From positions 9,803,501 through 9,867,500 of the forward strand of contig NC_060106.1 in the NCBI RefSeq assembly GCF_021155765.1: a stretch of 64,000 nucleotides of DNA, in the 5' to 3' direction. How positions within the stretch are numbered: the stretch's first letter is position 1; each line of letters begins with the position of its first letter. The position numbers were made by a program, and so were the translations under genes. Origin of the DNA: Diprion similis. Its lineage: Eukaryota; Arthropoda; Insecta; Hymenoptera; Diprionidae. Positions 50,004 through 62,140 of the stretch are shown here, one piece after another. The notes under the pieces were generated by a model, which did not search any database, was not told the origin of the DNA, and saw only the letters and a list, made by a program, of their open reading frames with translations.

Positions 50004-52719
50004 TGGTCCTGTCGGAGAAAGAAACGGTCAGGATGCACTTCGGCCTCGAGGACCTGGCCTCGCGAAGAGACGAGGACGGAGTGCGGAACCGGGATTGCGG
50101 GTTGGAGGTTGGTGGAAAAATCGACTAGTAAAGGACCTCTTCGTGCCTCGTTCAAGTGGCGCTGACCTGGCGGCCGGGGCCCTTGCCGAGGGCCGCCGCG
50201 TCTGCCAGCCGCCGCATCGCCTGTTCCTTAGCTCTGCTACGTCACTCTCCGCCTATTATTACCCTGGAAAAGAGAAGCTTTCCGTTTATTCTTTTGATTT
50301 TAAAAACCCTCTGAAGGAAGTCACTACGAGTTTACCAGTTGGAAATGAAAGCAGGAGTCGAAGAAATAGTAGGTTGTGTAAGAATATGAAAATCGTTGTA
50401 AGTGGAAAAAGTAGTGAAACCAAAATGGTTTCAATTCGTTAACATCGATGTCGAGTGTTCTCTATGTTGTTGTGTCCTTTCGTTTATTTTCGGCTTACCA
50501 AGTGATTTTCATCGCAACTTTTTAGGTAATCAATAGAGATTTGTTGTGATTTCCCCTGATTCCTGAATCCGATTATAAAATCCTTGGAAATCAGAGGTAC
50601 CATTACGAATAAATAGAAATCAGTGAAAACGCGTAATATAATACCTATAAAAATCAATAGAAATCACTCGATATGTACGAATATTAATGAATTGCAATTA
50701 TTCGTTGGATTTTCAAGTGAATGGGATGCCAGTCGAAATTCCGAATCATGAAAGTTCGGACTGAAATGTCGTTAGATCGGATTGTCTGACTTTGATCTGT
50801 AAGCACATAGTTTCAAAACATTAAATTCGGAAGTGCCGAAGATCCAAATCAAAATTTCATCGAAGCTGATAAGTATTCGCGTTTTTTCGAATAGTCGAAA
50901 CTCCGATTGGTTAAAACCCCGAACAGTCAAAATCCCTTTTTTTAGAAGTTTGAGATTGCGAACAGTTGCTGGACGAAATTTCGATGGTTTTGTATACGAC
51001 ACTGAACAAAGTAAAGATTCATCTCGATCGTACATAAACTTAGTATTCTCAATATAATTAAAGTCAGCAAATTCTTTCACGATTTGTACAATTCTTCTTT
51101 TCATCCGTATTTTCAAACACATCTTTTCTCATTAAACACTTTACCTAAATCTGTTGATTTATATAGTAATGATCCATTTCCGGTTTATACTTCGGATGTG
51201 AGCGTGGTGATTGAATACCATCGCCCGATTAGCGAATTGCGTGTCATTAACCGATCTGAATGATGTGTTTAATTTGTAGACGGACAGTGTGGACGAAACT
51301 TGCGTTCCGAAGGTGGTGGACTATTTGTCTCTCGGGATAGTAAACAAGCTTATGCGATCATCACTGAAAGCTTGAGAATTTATTATAGTCACGTAACAGT
51401 GAACCAATATGCTCTCCCGTTTAACTAAATCGATACAAAAAATGAGCACAAACGAAACGAAAAGTCTTTGAAAAGTATAATACATAAAAAGTGAATGTTT
51501 CATAGCTTTTCTGAAAGTAAATATAAATTCCAAGCATATGAAATTCAATTGCAGCGCAAGCTCTAAATTTTTTTCACGCCGGTGGAACAGGGAAATTGCA
51601 CGAAAAAAATTTCACAGCAAATGTTCGAAAGCACGAAAAATACGCACCCCCACTGGCGTAAAGATTTTTACTAGAGAAACAAAATCAAAAATGCGTTCAA
51701 CCAACGTTATATTCAAGTGTACAAAAGCAATCGAAGAGTTTGAATCGCGGTTATTGTTGAGTGGAATTTCCGGTCGCAAACTCGATTGGATAAATTAAAA
51801 ACTTTATCGAGAGCGGAATCCTTTCGTATAATCATTCGCGGCATTCAACAATAATATGTTCCAAATTTCTGTACGAACTTCCTTATACTGTATTAGAAGT
51901 TTTATTCGAATACGGAACGTGAATTCACCATGAATTTACTGTTCATTCAATTTACAAACATAAATAAATTTACTACACAACTTAGTAAATGCAAATTATT
52001 TTTTTCTCTTTTTCCGATAAATTCTAGTGAAGTCAAAAATTTACATTGTAAATTTAAGAAATATACTTAGTAATTTACATCGCTGCACCGAATTTATAAA
52101 TTTGCAACCTAATTTCGTATACTGACAACTTTTTAGTACAATAAATGTACAGTATATTCACAATAATTTTTAACAGTGTACGCAGTATCATATATACAAA
52201 TTCCCACCGTTTTAACGAACCTCCAACTATCCTGTGTACCCGAGGATTAATTATTCTTTCCGAACAGCCAGCGTTATTAATAAGCAACAAGACGAGACAC
52301 ACACGTACATAAGCGCACGTAACTTATACACGAGTAGAAATCCGTACTCGCTTCGATAACCGCCTGTAGCATGTCTGCCTCCGCTCCACCACGTATGCTA
52401 GCCATAAGATATAGATGCGTGCCCGACGGGGTTCCCGGGGTGTCACCGTGGACAGAGGATGCACGAACACCTGCATGCATTCGTGCAAGTGTGTAACACG
52501 CGGAAAAATAGGTACACGTATGCGAGATACATTGTTAGCAGAGAGAAAACAGAGCTCGGCAAAGGGTTTAGCAAGGGTTCGATGAATCTCACGCATCACC
52601 TGTCAAAGTCCCATCGGTAGCTGGCGTTGTTCAGTCCACGCCTTGGCTTTCCCTCCGTCTAGTATTTTCTATCTCCCAGGCGACTTCAGCCTGGTTTCAA
52701 CCCCGAGCCGATAAATTGT

Positions 52720-52740
52720 AAAAAAAAAAAAAAAAAAAAA
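52720..52740. repeat. Homopolymer run of 21 A
   Basis: Twenty-one A residues follow GATAAATTGT. No AATAAA precedes it closely and no gene is recognisable beside it, so it may be a simple microsatellite or the tail of an old retroposed copy. Confidence 0.9.
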
Positions 52741-55504
52741 TCGGAAAAATGAAAAAGACTGAAGAGGCTGAGAATTCCGCGACTGTAGCGCGCGAGGCAC
52801 GTCTTCTAATCTGATCTAGTTTAATCTAATCAACGTCGACCCGCCTCTCCGACCCAGTAACATTTCCACCCTTCCATAGAAATCTTGAGGAATGAACTGC
52901 GCGCCGCGAGTAAGTTCTCGGCTAACTCCCGCCCACCCAATAATGGTGTAATTATCTTCTACTCAGTTACTACCTGCCAGCTTTTTTAACCAATTCTTAA
53001 CTTAATTAAATACCCGTATACAACCAAACGTGAGACCAATGACTAACTTGACTGACGAAACGGCAATCCCGACGAGGCAGCTGCCTAGCTTTCAAGGGTG
53101 TACGAAGAGATTTGCTCTATTCATTCCAACAAAAATCAAGTCCCATTGTTCGCAATCCTTTGACGGAAAATTGATTCCTATGCTTCGGTAAATGCCTGCG
53201 CCAGCTCTCGTCCAGCGAATTAACGAATCTTCGTTCGAGTGACCTGAATAGCATTGGAGTGATTGCAGTCGGAGGATATTAAGACTCGATTTATGAGTGC
53301 AGATCTGTATGTGCGTCTGAGGAACGACGTGATTCGTTTCGTTTTTAAAAATATTGTTAGTGAGATCGTGTCGTTAAGCTCGCGTTTCAGATACGATTTA
53401 AGTCATGCCTGCAGGCGACGGAAGGCAGCCAAGTTTTCGCAGGACCTCCGACTCTCTTCTTGGCATCTTTCTTGGCCATACGGTGAAGCGATTAACCCAC
53501 GTAATGGCCTCGAGGCATTCATCGTCCATTTAACTGCCGAGCTACACTCCGGAGTAAGTAACCTATGGATCACCCTAACGGTTTTGACCGAAGAATTCCA
53601 CCCCAGGCACCTTTTGCCGCAAAGCTCACCCACGATTGAAGCTTTCCCAGAACCACCCTCACAGCCATCCAATTTTCTTTGTTCTCCAGCGACGACACCT
53701 GTTTTGTTTTACGACGAATAAAGAGTGATGGAGGTGGTCCGCAAAAACGACGTTTCACGCCGCGGAGATGATTAAGCGATAGTCGCTTGTTGACGCGACT
53801 TGATATCTATACGTAGAACGATGAGATTCGAGCCACAAGGTAAAGTCAACCATTCAAAAGAAACGTGATGAAGTTTTGATGATTATTAATGATTCTCTTT
53901 CACCATATTGTTATCTCAATTTGGCTACAATTTGGTGAAGGAGGTCCAATTCTGAAAAACGCGATCTACGCTTTCACTCCCAGCACGCTATCGTTTAGAA
54001 CCTTTGTATTTTACTCCATATTTTATGAAATTTATGCTGAACATGTTAATGTTAACAACGTTAATTCGTTAAACGTGAGAATTCATGCTCTGGACATTCG
54101 ACGATAAGCATCAACGAGTTTGCCAAGTCGTATAAGTTTCAGCAGTATTCAGGTCAAATGGATGAATGCGAAGTCCCAAAATTACCACGAAAGATGGTAT
54201 AAGCCCCTATAGAACTTTCGCTAGTCCAAAATTGCAAAAAGTTAATACAAGTTCAAACGAGAAGCTACAGTCTCCTGTGTTTTCGAAACTAAGTAGATTC
54301 TGAATTAAACTTTTGTAAAATTAAACAAGACGACGGGAAAAGCGTACGGCGTTCTTACTACATACATATATTCGAAAACTTGTGAAAATATATGCGTTGA
54401 GTAAACATCGCATAAGAAGCTACGCGTATTTTAACACGAGGGCAAGGTAAAAAAATATTACGTTGAAAGTGTTTTCTTACTTTTCTACTTCAATTCTAGC
54501 CGTTCCAAATTTTGTCCCGAGTGTTACAAGAAAAAATTCAAAGGAATGGTCGGTGTAATATACTTTCATGCACCATCGTTATACTTTTTTTTACTTAGAG
54601 AAATGTTAAAGTAAATTAGGTTGTATCGATACTTCCAATAAACCGTGAATGAGGCGTTTAATTGTCGCTTATGAGCGACATAGACGTGTTCCACCCAAAA
54701 AATGGAGGTCTATTGAAAATATTCAATTGTTACCATTTAGACCACCTAAGTGCTTCTCTCTTTTATAGGTTGATTATACTTTATCTGCAGTCACCAAGGC
54801 GCGTGAAAATATAACCTTGAGCTTTATTCCGGCTTTATTGGGGCGGTATTACGGCGCCGTCAATTACCGTCGCTTTATTTCCCCATAAGAGTAAACTCCA
54901 ATTTAGGAAAATTCGTGTAAAACGTGTTCAGTACCGATACGCAGCGAAGCCCGTTTCGTACATAATTGGATTGCAAATATCCGAAAAGTGTACATAAGCA
55001 GTGTTTATTTATCTTGGAACAGTCTCCAGCGAGTATCTCCATTTGTTTTCACAAATTCAGTTACAAATATCTCCCCATTTCCACTTGTCACATTACAGAA
55101 TCTTATACCTGATACATTCAAGGACCACATAACTACGCTGAGTGTTTGTTCCAAGTTTTGTCTGCCTATCCATCAATCCGTTGAACACAAACGGTTCTGC
55201 TTGGTGAAGTAACTTATTCGCGAATGGCTCTAAAAGCAGAATAAGAATAGCACGTTGGCACGTACCGCGGTAATTAAAAGCTGATATTTCGATAGTCATG
55301 GCAGCAGAGTAGTTGCGATACATCGAAGGAGCATTATGCGTGGATATTTTCCACCGAGTGATCGTTGGGAGTCGTAAGAAGTGATAATCGAGTGAAAAAC
55401 ATGTCTGCAGGCACAACAACGCTTACCTCCGTTTTTAGCCACTGTCATAGTTTCTCGATGGTAGGTATATCAACACGATTCTTCCGCGTATTTAACCCCC
55501 GGAA

Positions 55505-56137
55505 ATGACGAGTGCTTTTAACACCATGTCCGGGAACTCCGAACGGAAACTCGGCCCCGATAACGACGACGACCCCGTTCACCCCCCGCGTATCCGAAAC
55601 GAAATTGCGACACCGATACCGAAGCTCAAGACCGTAACAAGTGAGCAGGTACCGGAGAGACGGACGCACCACCACGATACGCGCTCGGGAAGCATTAAAT
55701 ATGCATGGGACACCGTGGTGAGCGGGACCACCAGCTGCCGGAGGCAGCCCTTGGCCAAAGCGCGCTCCCAACGCGAGCCTCGCAACCAGCGGAACCCCGG
55801 AATCCCCCGAGGATATACGAAGCCTGCCGAGAGCCGTGAGGGTTGCTCGGCCACCCCTGCCCTCGGCAACCCCCGCAAACGTATCCACCGTTATGTGGAT
55901 ATCGAGCCGACTAGGAGGACCTGGATATGCCAGGACTCCGCGATTCCGCTTCTTCTCGACACCCGGGTCAGGCGATTTATCCTCAACAAGATCTTCGTGG
56001 TCCTCGTACGGAGATTCTGCATTTTTAGTTCCCGTCGCGCGGTCTTCGGTCAATGGGTTGTTGGTTGGTTGGCCCGAAATACGGCTGTTTTATTTATTTT
56101 ATCACAAGACAATCGTACGTTGAGTAGGTATCAGTAG
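55505..56137 (+). other. Unassigned 210-codon open frame, open on both strands
   Basis: An ATG at 55505 opens 210 codons in a CpG-rich patch. The product is basic and Pro/Arg/Thr-rich (for example RNEIATPIPKLK near residue 31), with no domain I know. The opposite strand is open over nearly the same interval (55445-56053) and also over 55579-55878 in another frame. Three overlapping frames suggest composition rather than coding, though a decayed transposon or a leader exon of the receptor gene is possible. Confidence 0.2.
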
Positions 56138-59100
56138 AATTATTGGATTCGTAATAACTTATCGAAATCTGATAGATTCGGTCGATTTCACGTCACGATG
56201 TCCCATCGTCTTATTCGAGAGACCATTATCTACTAATTGCAAGTCACTGGGGGGGATAGATTTTCTTTCTCATCAGAGATCAATTCAACATTGCCATTGT
56301 TTTTTTGTTTTTTTTGTTTTTTTTTATCATCAATATCGCAGTGTTGTGAAATTCGATACCCAATAAAACCAACGTGATGAGAGATAGTAGCGTTTTAGCT
56401 TCATAACTTGTGTTTATAGTAATTTTACAACTACGCAAAGCCCGACTGTCTCGTAAAAAAATTGATAAAAAGTGTCGTTTTTTGCCAGCCCATCACCTTC
56501 AAAGTGATCTTACAGCATCTCTCGACTTGCGAGTTGTTTTCAATTTTTTCGTACGGGATCGATTCGTGTCCCACTTCGTTTTTCCGCAACACCTGCACTA
56601 CGAGACTTAGACTCGATTACAATTGCCTTAAAAACTTAGTGTTACCCTTAACTCCCGAACTGTTAATTCAATCTCTCGTTCCTCGAGTTTAGTTTTCAAG
56701 GGTCCCCTGTTTGGTCTGTCCCTTTGAATATGCACAGTAGATACTTTGAACTAGGCACAAGCGCCTCCGGCAGATCTATTTGACCCGTTCAATCCCATTC
56801 AAATTACCCTCACCTTCAACGCACGTGACTTTCACGATAGCAATAGCTTTGCAACTAGTCTTGTAACAGTTGAAGTTACTCAAATGCCATATAAATATTG
56901 TTCTTTGAAGCATCTCGCCGCGCCATTGCGCCACCAACGACTCTTCCAATTGCGGTGAGTACTTTTTGCGACTTTCGTACGGCCCGCATTGGACAGTCGA
57001 ATTTGATTTATGGGATAATGATCGTGAGTATCAGGGAAGAAGTCGACGTAAGTCAAAAGCTGGACAAAAAACAATTCACGCTGATGTGAACGATCAATGG
57101 TGCTTAGGTAAGAGCTTGCTAGCGGCTGCCTGCAGGGGCCGAAAGAACTCCCTCACGAAGCGGGCCTCTTGAGTCGAGGGTTCTAAAGTCGTGCGCTCAA
57201 AGAATCTGCACCCGTCACTAACTGTAACTAATAGTGTTCAAATAAGAGGGGAAACGGCAGAGAAAAAGCTAGCTTATCCTTTTCAACAAACAATGGGAAC
57301 CGCGAGAACAAATCAGCAGCTCAGGGATGCTGCGCCAATCAGCGACAACTTTTTTCTCTTTTGAAAAACTCGATTTGTGGATACATTTTTGAGAAATTTT
57401 CCTCGCCAGAAGGCAATATTTTATTGCAAATACCAAAATTAAACAAAAAAATATTTTCAAAATATCAATAAAATTTCATTCAATTAATTAATATACTTAG
57501 AAATACGAGATCTCGATTTTAATTCAGCAAATTTGATGAAATAATACGTTTTCCATGGTATTATGAAAACATTTAAGCAACCCCTGATAGATTCAACTGA
57601 ATTGTTTCACAAATCCATTCGGTGGATAAAGATTAGGCAAATTTACAAAATCATGAGAGCTACTAATTAATTACCGCAATCAAATAATATAATACATCGT
57701 AAATCTAGAAAATGTTTTGTTAAAGTGTCAAGATACTCCTTGTGGGGCGATGGCGCGTCGGAAATCCGTTCTCGCAAGAGAAGTAAAATATGAACAATTA
57801 TTAGGAAGAGTATCTCCACGCATTTGTCTAGTAAAATCAAGAGAATTGAATCATTCGTAGCCTGATACCTACAATTGAATGAACCTGTAAATTCACAGTG
57901 TCATATTTTTTTGTCGTTCTTTAAAGAGGCAGGTAATTCATGTGGCGATAATTTTTTCAGTTACAACAATTAAAAATTCATTTTCAAATCTTTTCAAAGC
58001 GCATGACTTCACTGTGCAAATCCCATTTCATAATCCCAACAGAATCTCTGGGATTTTGTGTTAAACCTTTTTCTACACAGGACTAAAATATTTTTGTTTT
58101 CTCTGCAAAATAGGTCGATTCAAATTTTTGGTCACTCCGACGCAACGTTTGGTGGGTTGTATATTAACCCGAAAATTTATTTACGCTTAAACAGTTTACG
58201 ATGTAAAAACTAAAAATTTTCCCGAGTGTGGCTGAAATACAGTTCAGCGTAGGCGACGAGGTTTTTCAGCGCCGTTTTAATTTCTGGATTATTGTATAAG
58301 ACCGCGTATATAGATTACGAAATTATGTGCATCATTGCACGTTACACACAGTAAAATTTCCTCCAAATATTTTTACAACATACTGCGAAAACATCCTGAA
58401 AACATGATGAATTATACGCTGATGTTTAATACGTGACCAAAGTTTCTATGGACTCATAAGGCTTTACAGCTAAATCGCGGCGAGCATGCAAGAATATTTA
58501 TAAATTAGAAAACCTTTTTATCACATTAGATACTCCACGAAATGAAAACTCCGGCTCTCAAGTTATGATTATTGAATTTTGACACGGGAGGAAAGAGCGA
58601 GATAGCTTTTACAGGTGAAATTCGTGTCTGCTGGTTGGAATCCCATACCTCACGTTCAAAAGAAGACACGTATAAAAATAGTTAAACACAATTTTTATTA
58701 AACCGTGTGCCGAATTCCACCTCCCATTTCAATCAACTGTTAAAAATATATGGATTTGTTTCTGTACGCTGTTCATAAACATTCAAAGAGCGACCCTCCA
58801 AATGTTTCCAATTAACAAGGCTAACTTTCAAGAATACAAATCGAATTAAGACTGTAAAAAGTTTCATTCCCAGGGCAGTCTTTTCACTAATTGTAAGTAG
58901 AAGAATGAATTAGTGAAATAAAATCTCCAGAGTTTCACCACGTTTTCAGGGACGAGATAACCACGGAGGGATAAAGCTTACACGGGAACGGAATCCGTTC
59001 AGTTTTAAACACCGTTGGTATACGATCCAAGAACTGAAACCTCGAATGTAAGCCACCTGTCGATTCCTCATTGACCCACTTGACGTTGAACGGTTCAACC

Positions 59101-61240
59101 TATCAGTGCCTGTCTCACCTCAGCCACCCCAACACGAGCAACACAGCAGCCCCTCACATCCGTCGTGCATGATTCAAGTTAATAATCGTTATCGAACCTG
59201 GGACTGCGATATTACAACAAACATTAGGAGTAACGACGAGGTGATTTCCTGGTGTATTTTTCCCGAGCACAGGTGGTAGAGAAAGATGAAGAGAAAGGGA
59301 ATGTAATTTTGTAAAATCACCGGCAGGCACGTGCATGGGAATTTCTGATCATAAAGCGCCAACCTTCGCTGTTTACATGTTCCCATGAATTTTGAACGTG
59401 CAATATTCTCGAAAGCATATTTTATGCGTCAGAATTCGAGACGGACGTGGATTTGGTTTGATTAAAATTTTTTGGTACGAAAAGAGAAACCTGAAAAGTC
59501 AATTGCCTTTGGCGATGGATCCGTAAAACCACTCATGGCAGCAGGAACTCTGACGCGTTCAACGATTGCAATAATTATCAGCGAATAATTTGCAAATAAA
59601 CGAATATAGAGGATGAAAAAAATAAGCCAACAACACAGCACGGAACTAAAATCCCCCTTATAGAAGCCCTGCGGCAAGCAAGGAAGCTGAGATTTTTATT
59701 GCAAGGATCGTCGTCCGGTTCCCGAGGATACCGCGTATAGAAAAATTGCCGAGATGAAGATAAGGGTGACGGTATATCTTATTCCGCGTCGACGTGTCGA
59801 GTGTTGCTTGAAAATTCATCGGTTACAGAAAGAAGGAGATGAAACAAACGCAAGATAATCTACTTCAGTCTCTTAAGCTCCCCTCAGTTTCCTCTCGTCA
59901 ATCTGCACGCATACAGCCAGCCCCATTTCTCTTTCTAAAGAATGAGAGAAAGCGGAACGAGCGAAAGCTGGATTGATGAGCACTCTGTCAGCGTGAAAGT
60001 CTTTTACAGCAAACGATTTCCGGGCTCCTGTTAGCTCGGGGTTAAAAGATGCACCAGACGTTGTGCAATTATATAAAAAAATAAAATAGCCTGGGTGAAG
60101 AGAGGTATAACAAAACATACCCCGTACTCGGATAAAAGAAGAACACCGAGGGTGTGGAAGTCAATCACACGCGGAAGAAGACGTTGTCACCGCGTGAGTA
60201 GGGTGTTCGAAATTTTGAAAGCTTTTTTAAGCGTAAGAAACGCGGCCCCGTGGGCCAAGGGGTGGTTTAATCAGATTGCGCTAGGTAAGGCAAGGTGAAG
60301 TTAGGTCGAGTCAGGTTCGGTTAGGCCGAAGCTCAGATATAGGCGCGCGGCATTCTCTCCCTTCGTTTGCGATCGATGCAGCCAGCGGCGAGCGACGTTC
60401 ATTTCCGTGCAGGCAACGCCGCCACGAGGACCCTTAGGGTCGTTTTCGGCACTGCCGGATGATCAAGAGGGTGCAGCGTCCTCGGCGAGCTTGCAGATTT
60501 TGCATACAGAGGGAAAAAGCTTCCTTCTTCTAGGTCAAGCCTGCAGTCTTGGTACCCGTGAATCCAAAAGTACTTGTAGATTTTTGTAGCTGTACTTGAC
60601 GTAAATTCGTTTTCGATGTTTTCGGCCCCTTTTCCGCGCCCATTCGGCCCCCGGAAATGGGTATATCCGGAGGAAAACGAGTTGCATAATGATCACAGCA
60701 ACATCCGCGACCCGTGCGATCGGCTGTTAATTGCTGCTGAGCCGGAAGTAGTTGACCCTGATTTACATCGAGAAATTATGGAGCGAGGTTATTTTCCGCG
60801 AAGCTCGGTGGAAATATTTTTACGTATTTTTCACACTCGGTAGACCCTCGTAGCATTTACGACGAACCCTAGCCCTGCGAAAGCTTACCGATCCGTATAA
60901 CCAATGTGATAAAAACAGAGATAGAGCTTCGGTTATGGAACATGTTCGTAAATAAAAACGCGGGATTTTCGTTGGGTCCGGCCTGTTGGTAGATGGATTA
61001 GGATTTCGAGAGGCGAACCTGGAGGCGCCCATCCTCGGATTGTTTATCCTTCGACCGCGACTGAATCACGTGCAGCAAATGCGCAAATTGACGTCGTAGT
61101 TGGAAACAGGATATAAGGGACCAGTCGCGGAGTAGCCCTTCGGAAATTGAGTTTCAAATACAAACTACATTGATGGGCTCAGCTGGTTTATAGTACGTTC
61201 AAGGTGCAAATTGAGGGGAATCACTTACCTGCGGTAGCAC

Positions 61241-62140
61241 GTGTTTCGTTCGAAGTATAACGCGGAGGCATTACTACAACCGCATGTTACAATCGAGATT
61301 GAAAGCGCAGGAGCTTTACTGCCAGTAAACCGACTAGCCGGAAGTAGCATTGCTATGTTACGCAAATTGAGCGCACCATCGCGGTGCGAATTCAAAGGGC
61401 TAATTACCCCTCAACCATGCGGGGGTCGACAAGCAGAAAATTCAATATTTTATCTACCGGCGTTTTCAAGGCCCCCGGGGATCGGCGGGGTGTTCCGCCC
61501 CCAACCAAGTCTCGTTTCAGACTGCTCTCAAGCTCGCTCAGCTGTGCGGCAAACGGAGCTTGCGCTCTTCGCAGCGACACATTTTCTACGTCATGGCAAA
61601 TTTATGATTAGGTACTCGGGAATGATAACGGAGGAAATTTTCACTCAAACCTGTAGCTATTACACTCAAAGATTGAGACGAAGCGAGGCGAGGCAAGGCG
61701 AGGCGGCGTACACGGTCCTAAATCCCTCTCTCTCTCTCTCTCTCTCCCTACATCTTGGGGAAAATAAAATTGAATTTACTGCCACGACGAATAAAATGAT
61801 ACCCACCCGTTTGCCAACGTCAGAGTTCGAGGGTCTCGCGATGCCGGGTATATGGAAAAAATATTGGACCAGCGATATACCAGGGAGGCAGAAATTGTCG
61901 ATTCCTTTGAGGATAAGTCGGTACTCTGTATGTCTTTATGTGTTCTCGTTCAACGTATTCGATTTACACCTTCTCGTTTCCAGCGAAACCATTCGCGCGC
62001 CTCAACGGTACAAATTGAGACATCCCAGTGGAATCAGACTCTGTCTGAATAGATCTGGGAATATTGAAAAGGTTGGCGAGTTCTCACACTTTAAACTACG
62101 ACGAAGGGGGGTTGAAACCTTGCAACTATTCGTCGGATGA
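61241..62140 (+). other. Unassigned long open frame with CT repeat
   Basis: The frame is open for 299 codons but begins at GTG; the first ATG is codon 39 (61355). It runs straight through a CT microsatellite, giving a Ser-Leu repeat, and has no recognisable domain, signal peptide or membrane segment. Most likely it is a chance frame in GC-rich DNA. Confidence 0.15.
61725..61747. repeat. CT dinucleotide microsatellite
   Basis: About eleven CT units inside the long unassigned frame at 61241-62140, with a GAGGC-like tract just before it near 61690. Confidence 0.9.

Noticed and set aside
53263..53721. 152-codon plus-strand frame after an acceptor-like CAG
   Set aside because: No motif, no clear donor, and an overlapping minus frame is also open.
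60616..60843. 75-codon plus-strand ATG frame with a protein-like tail
   Set aside because: Short, no family recognised and no splice or promoter context; below what I can support.
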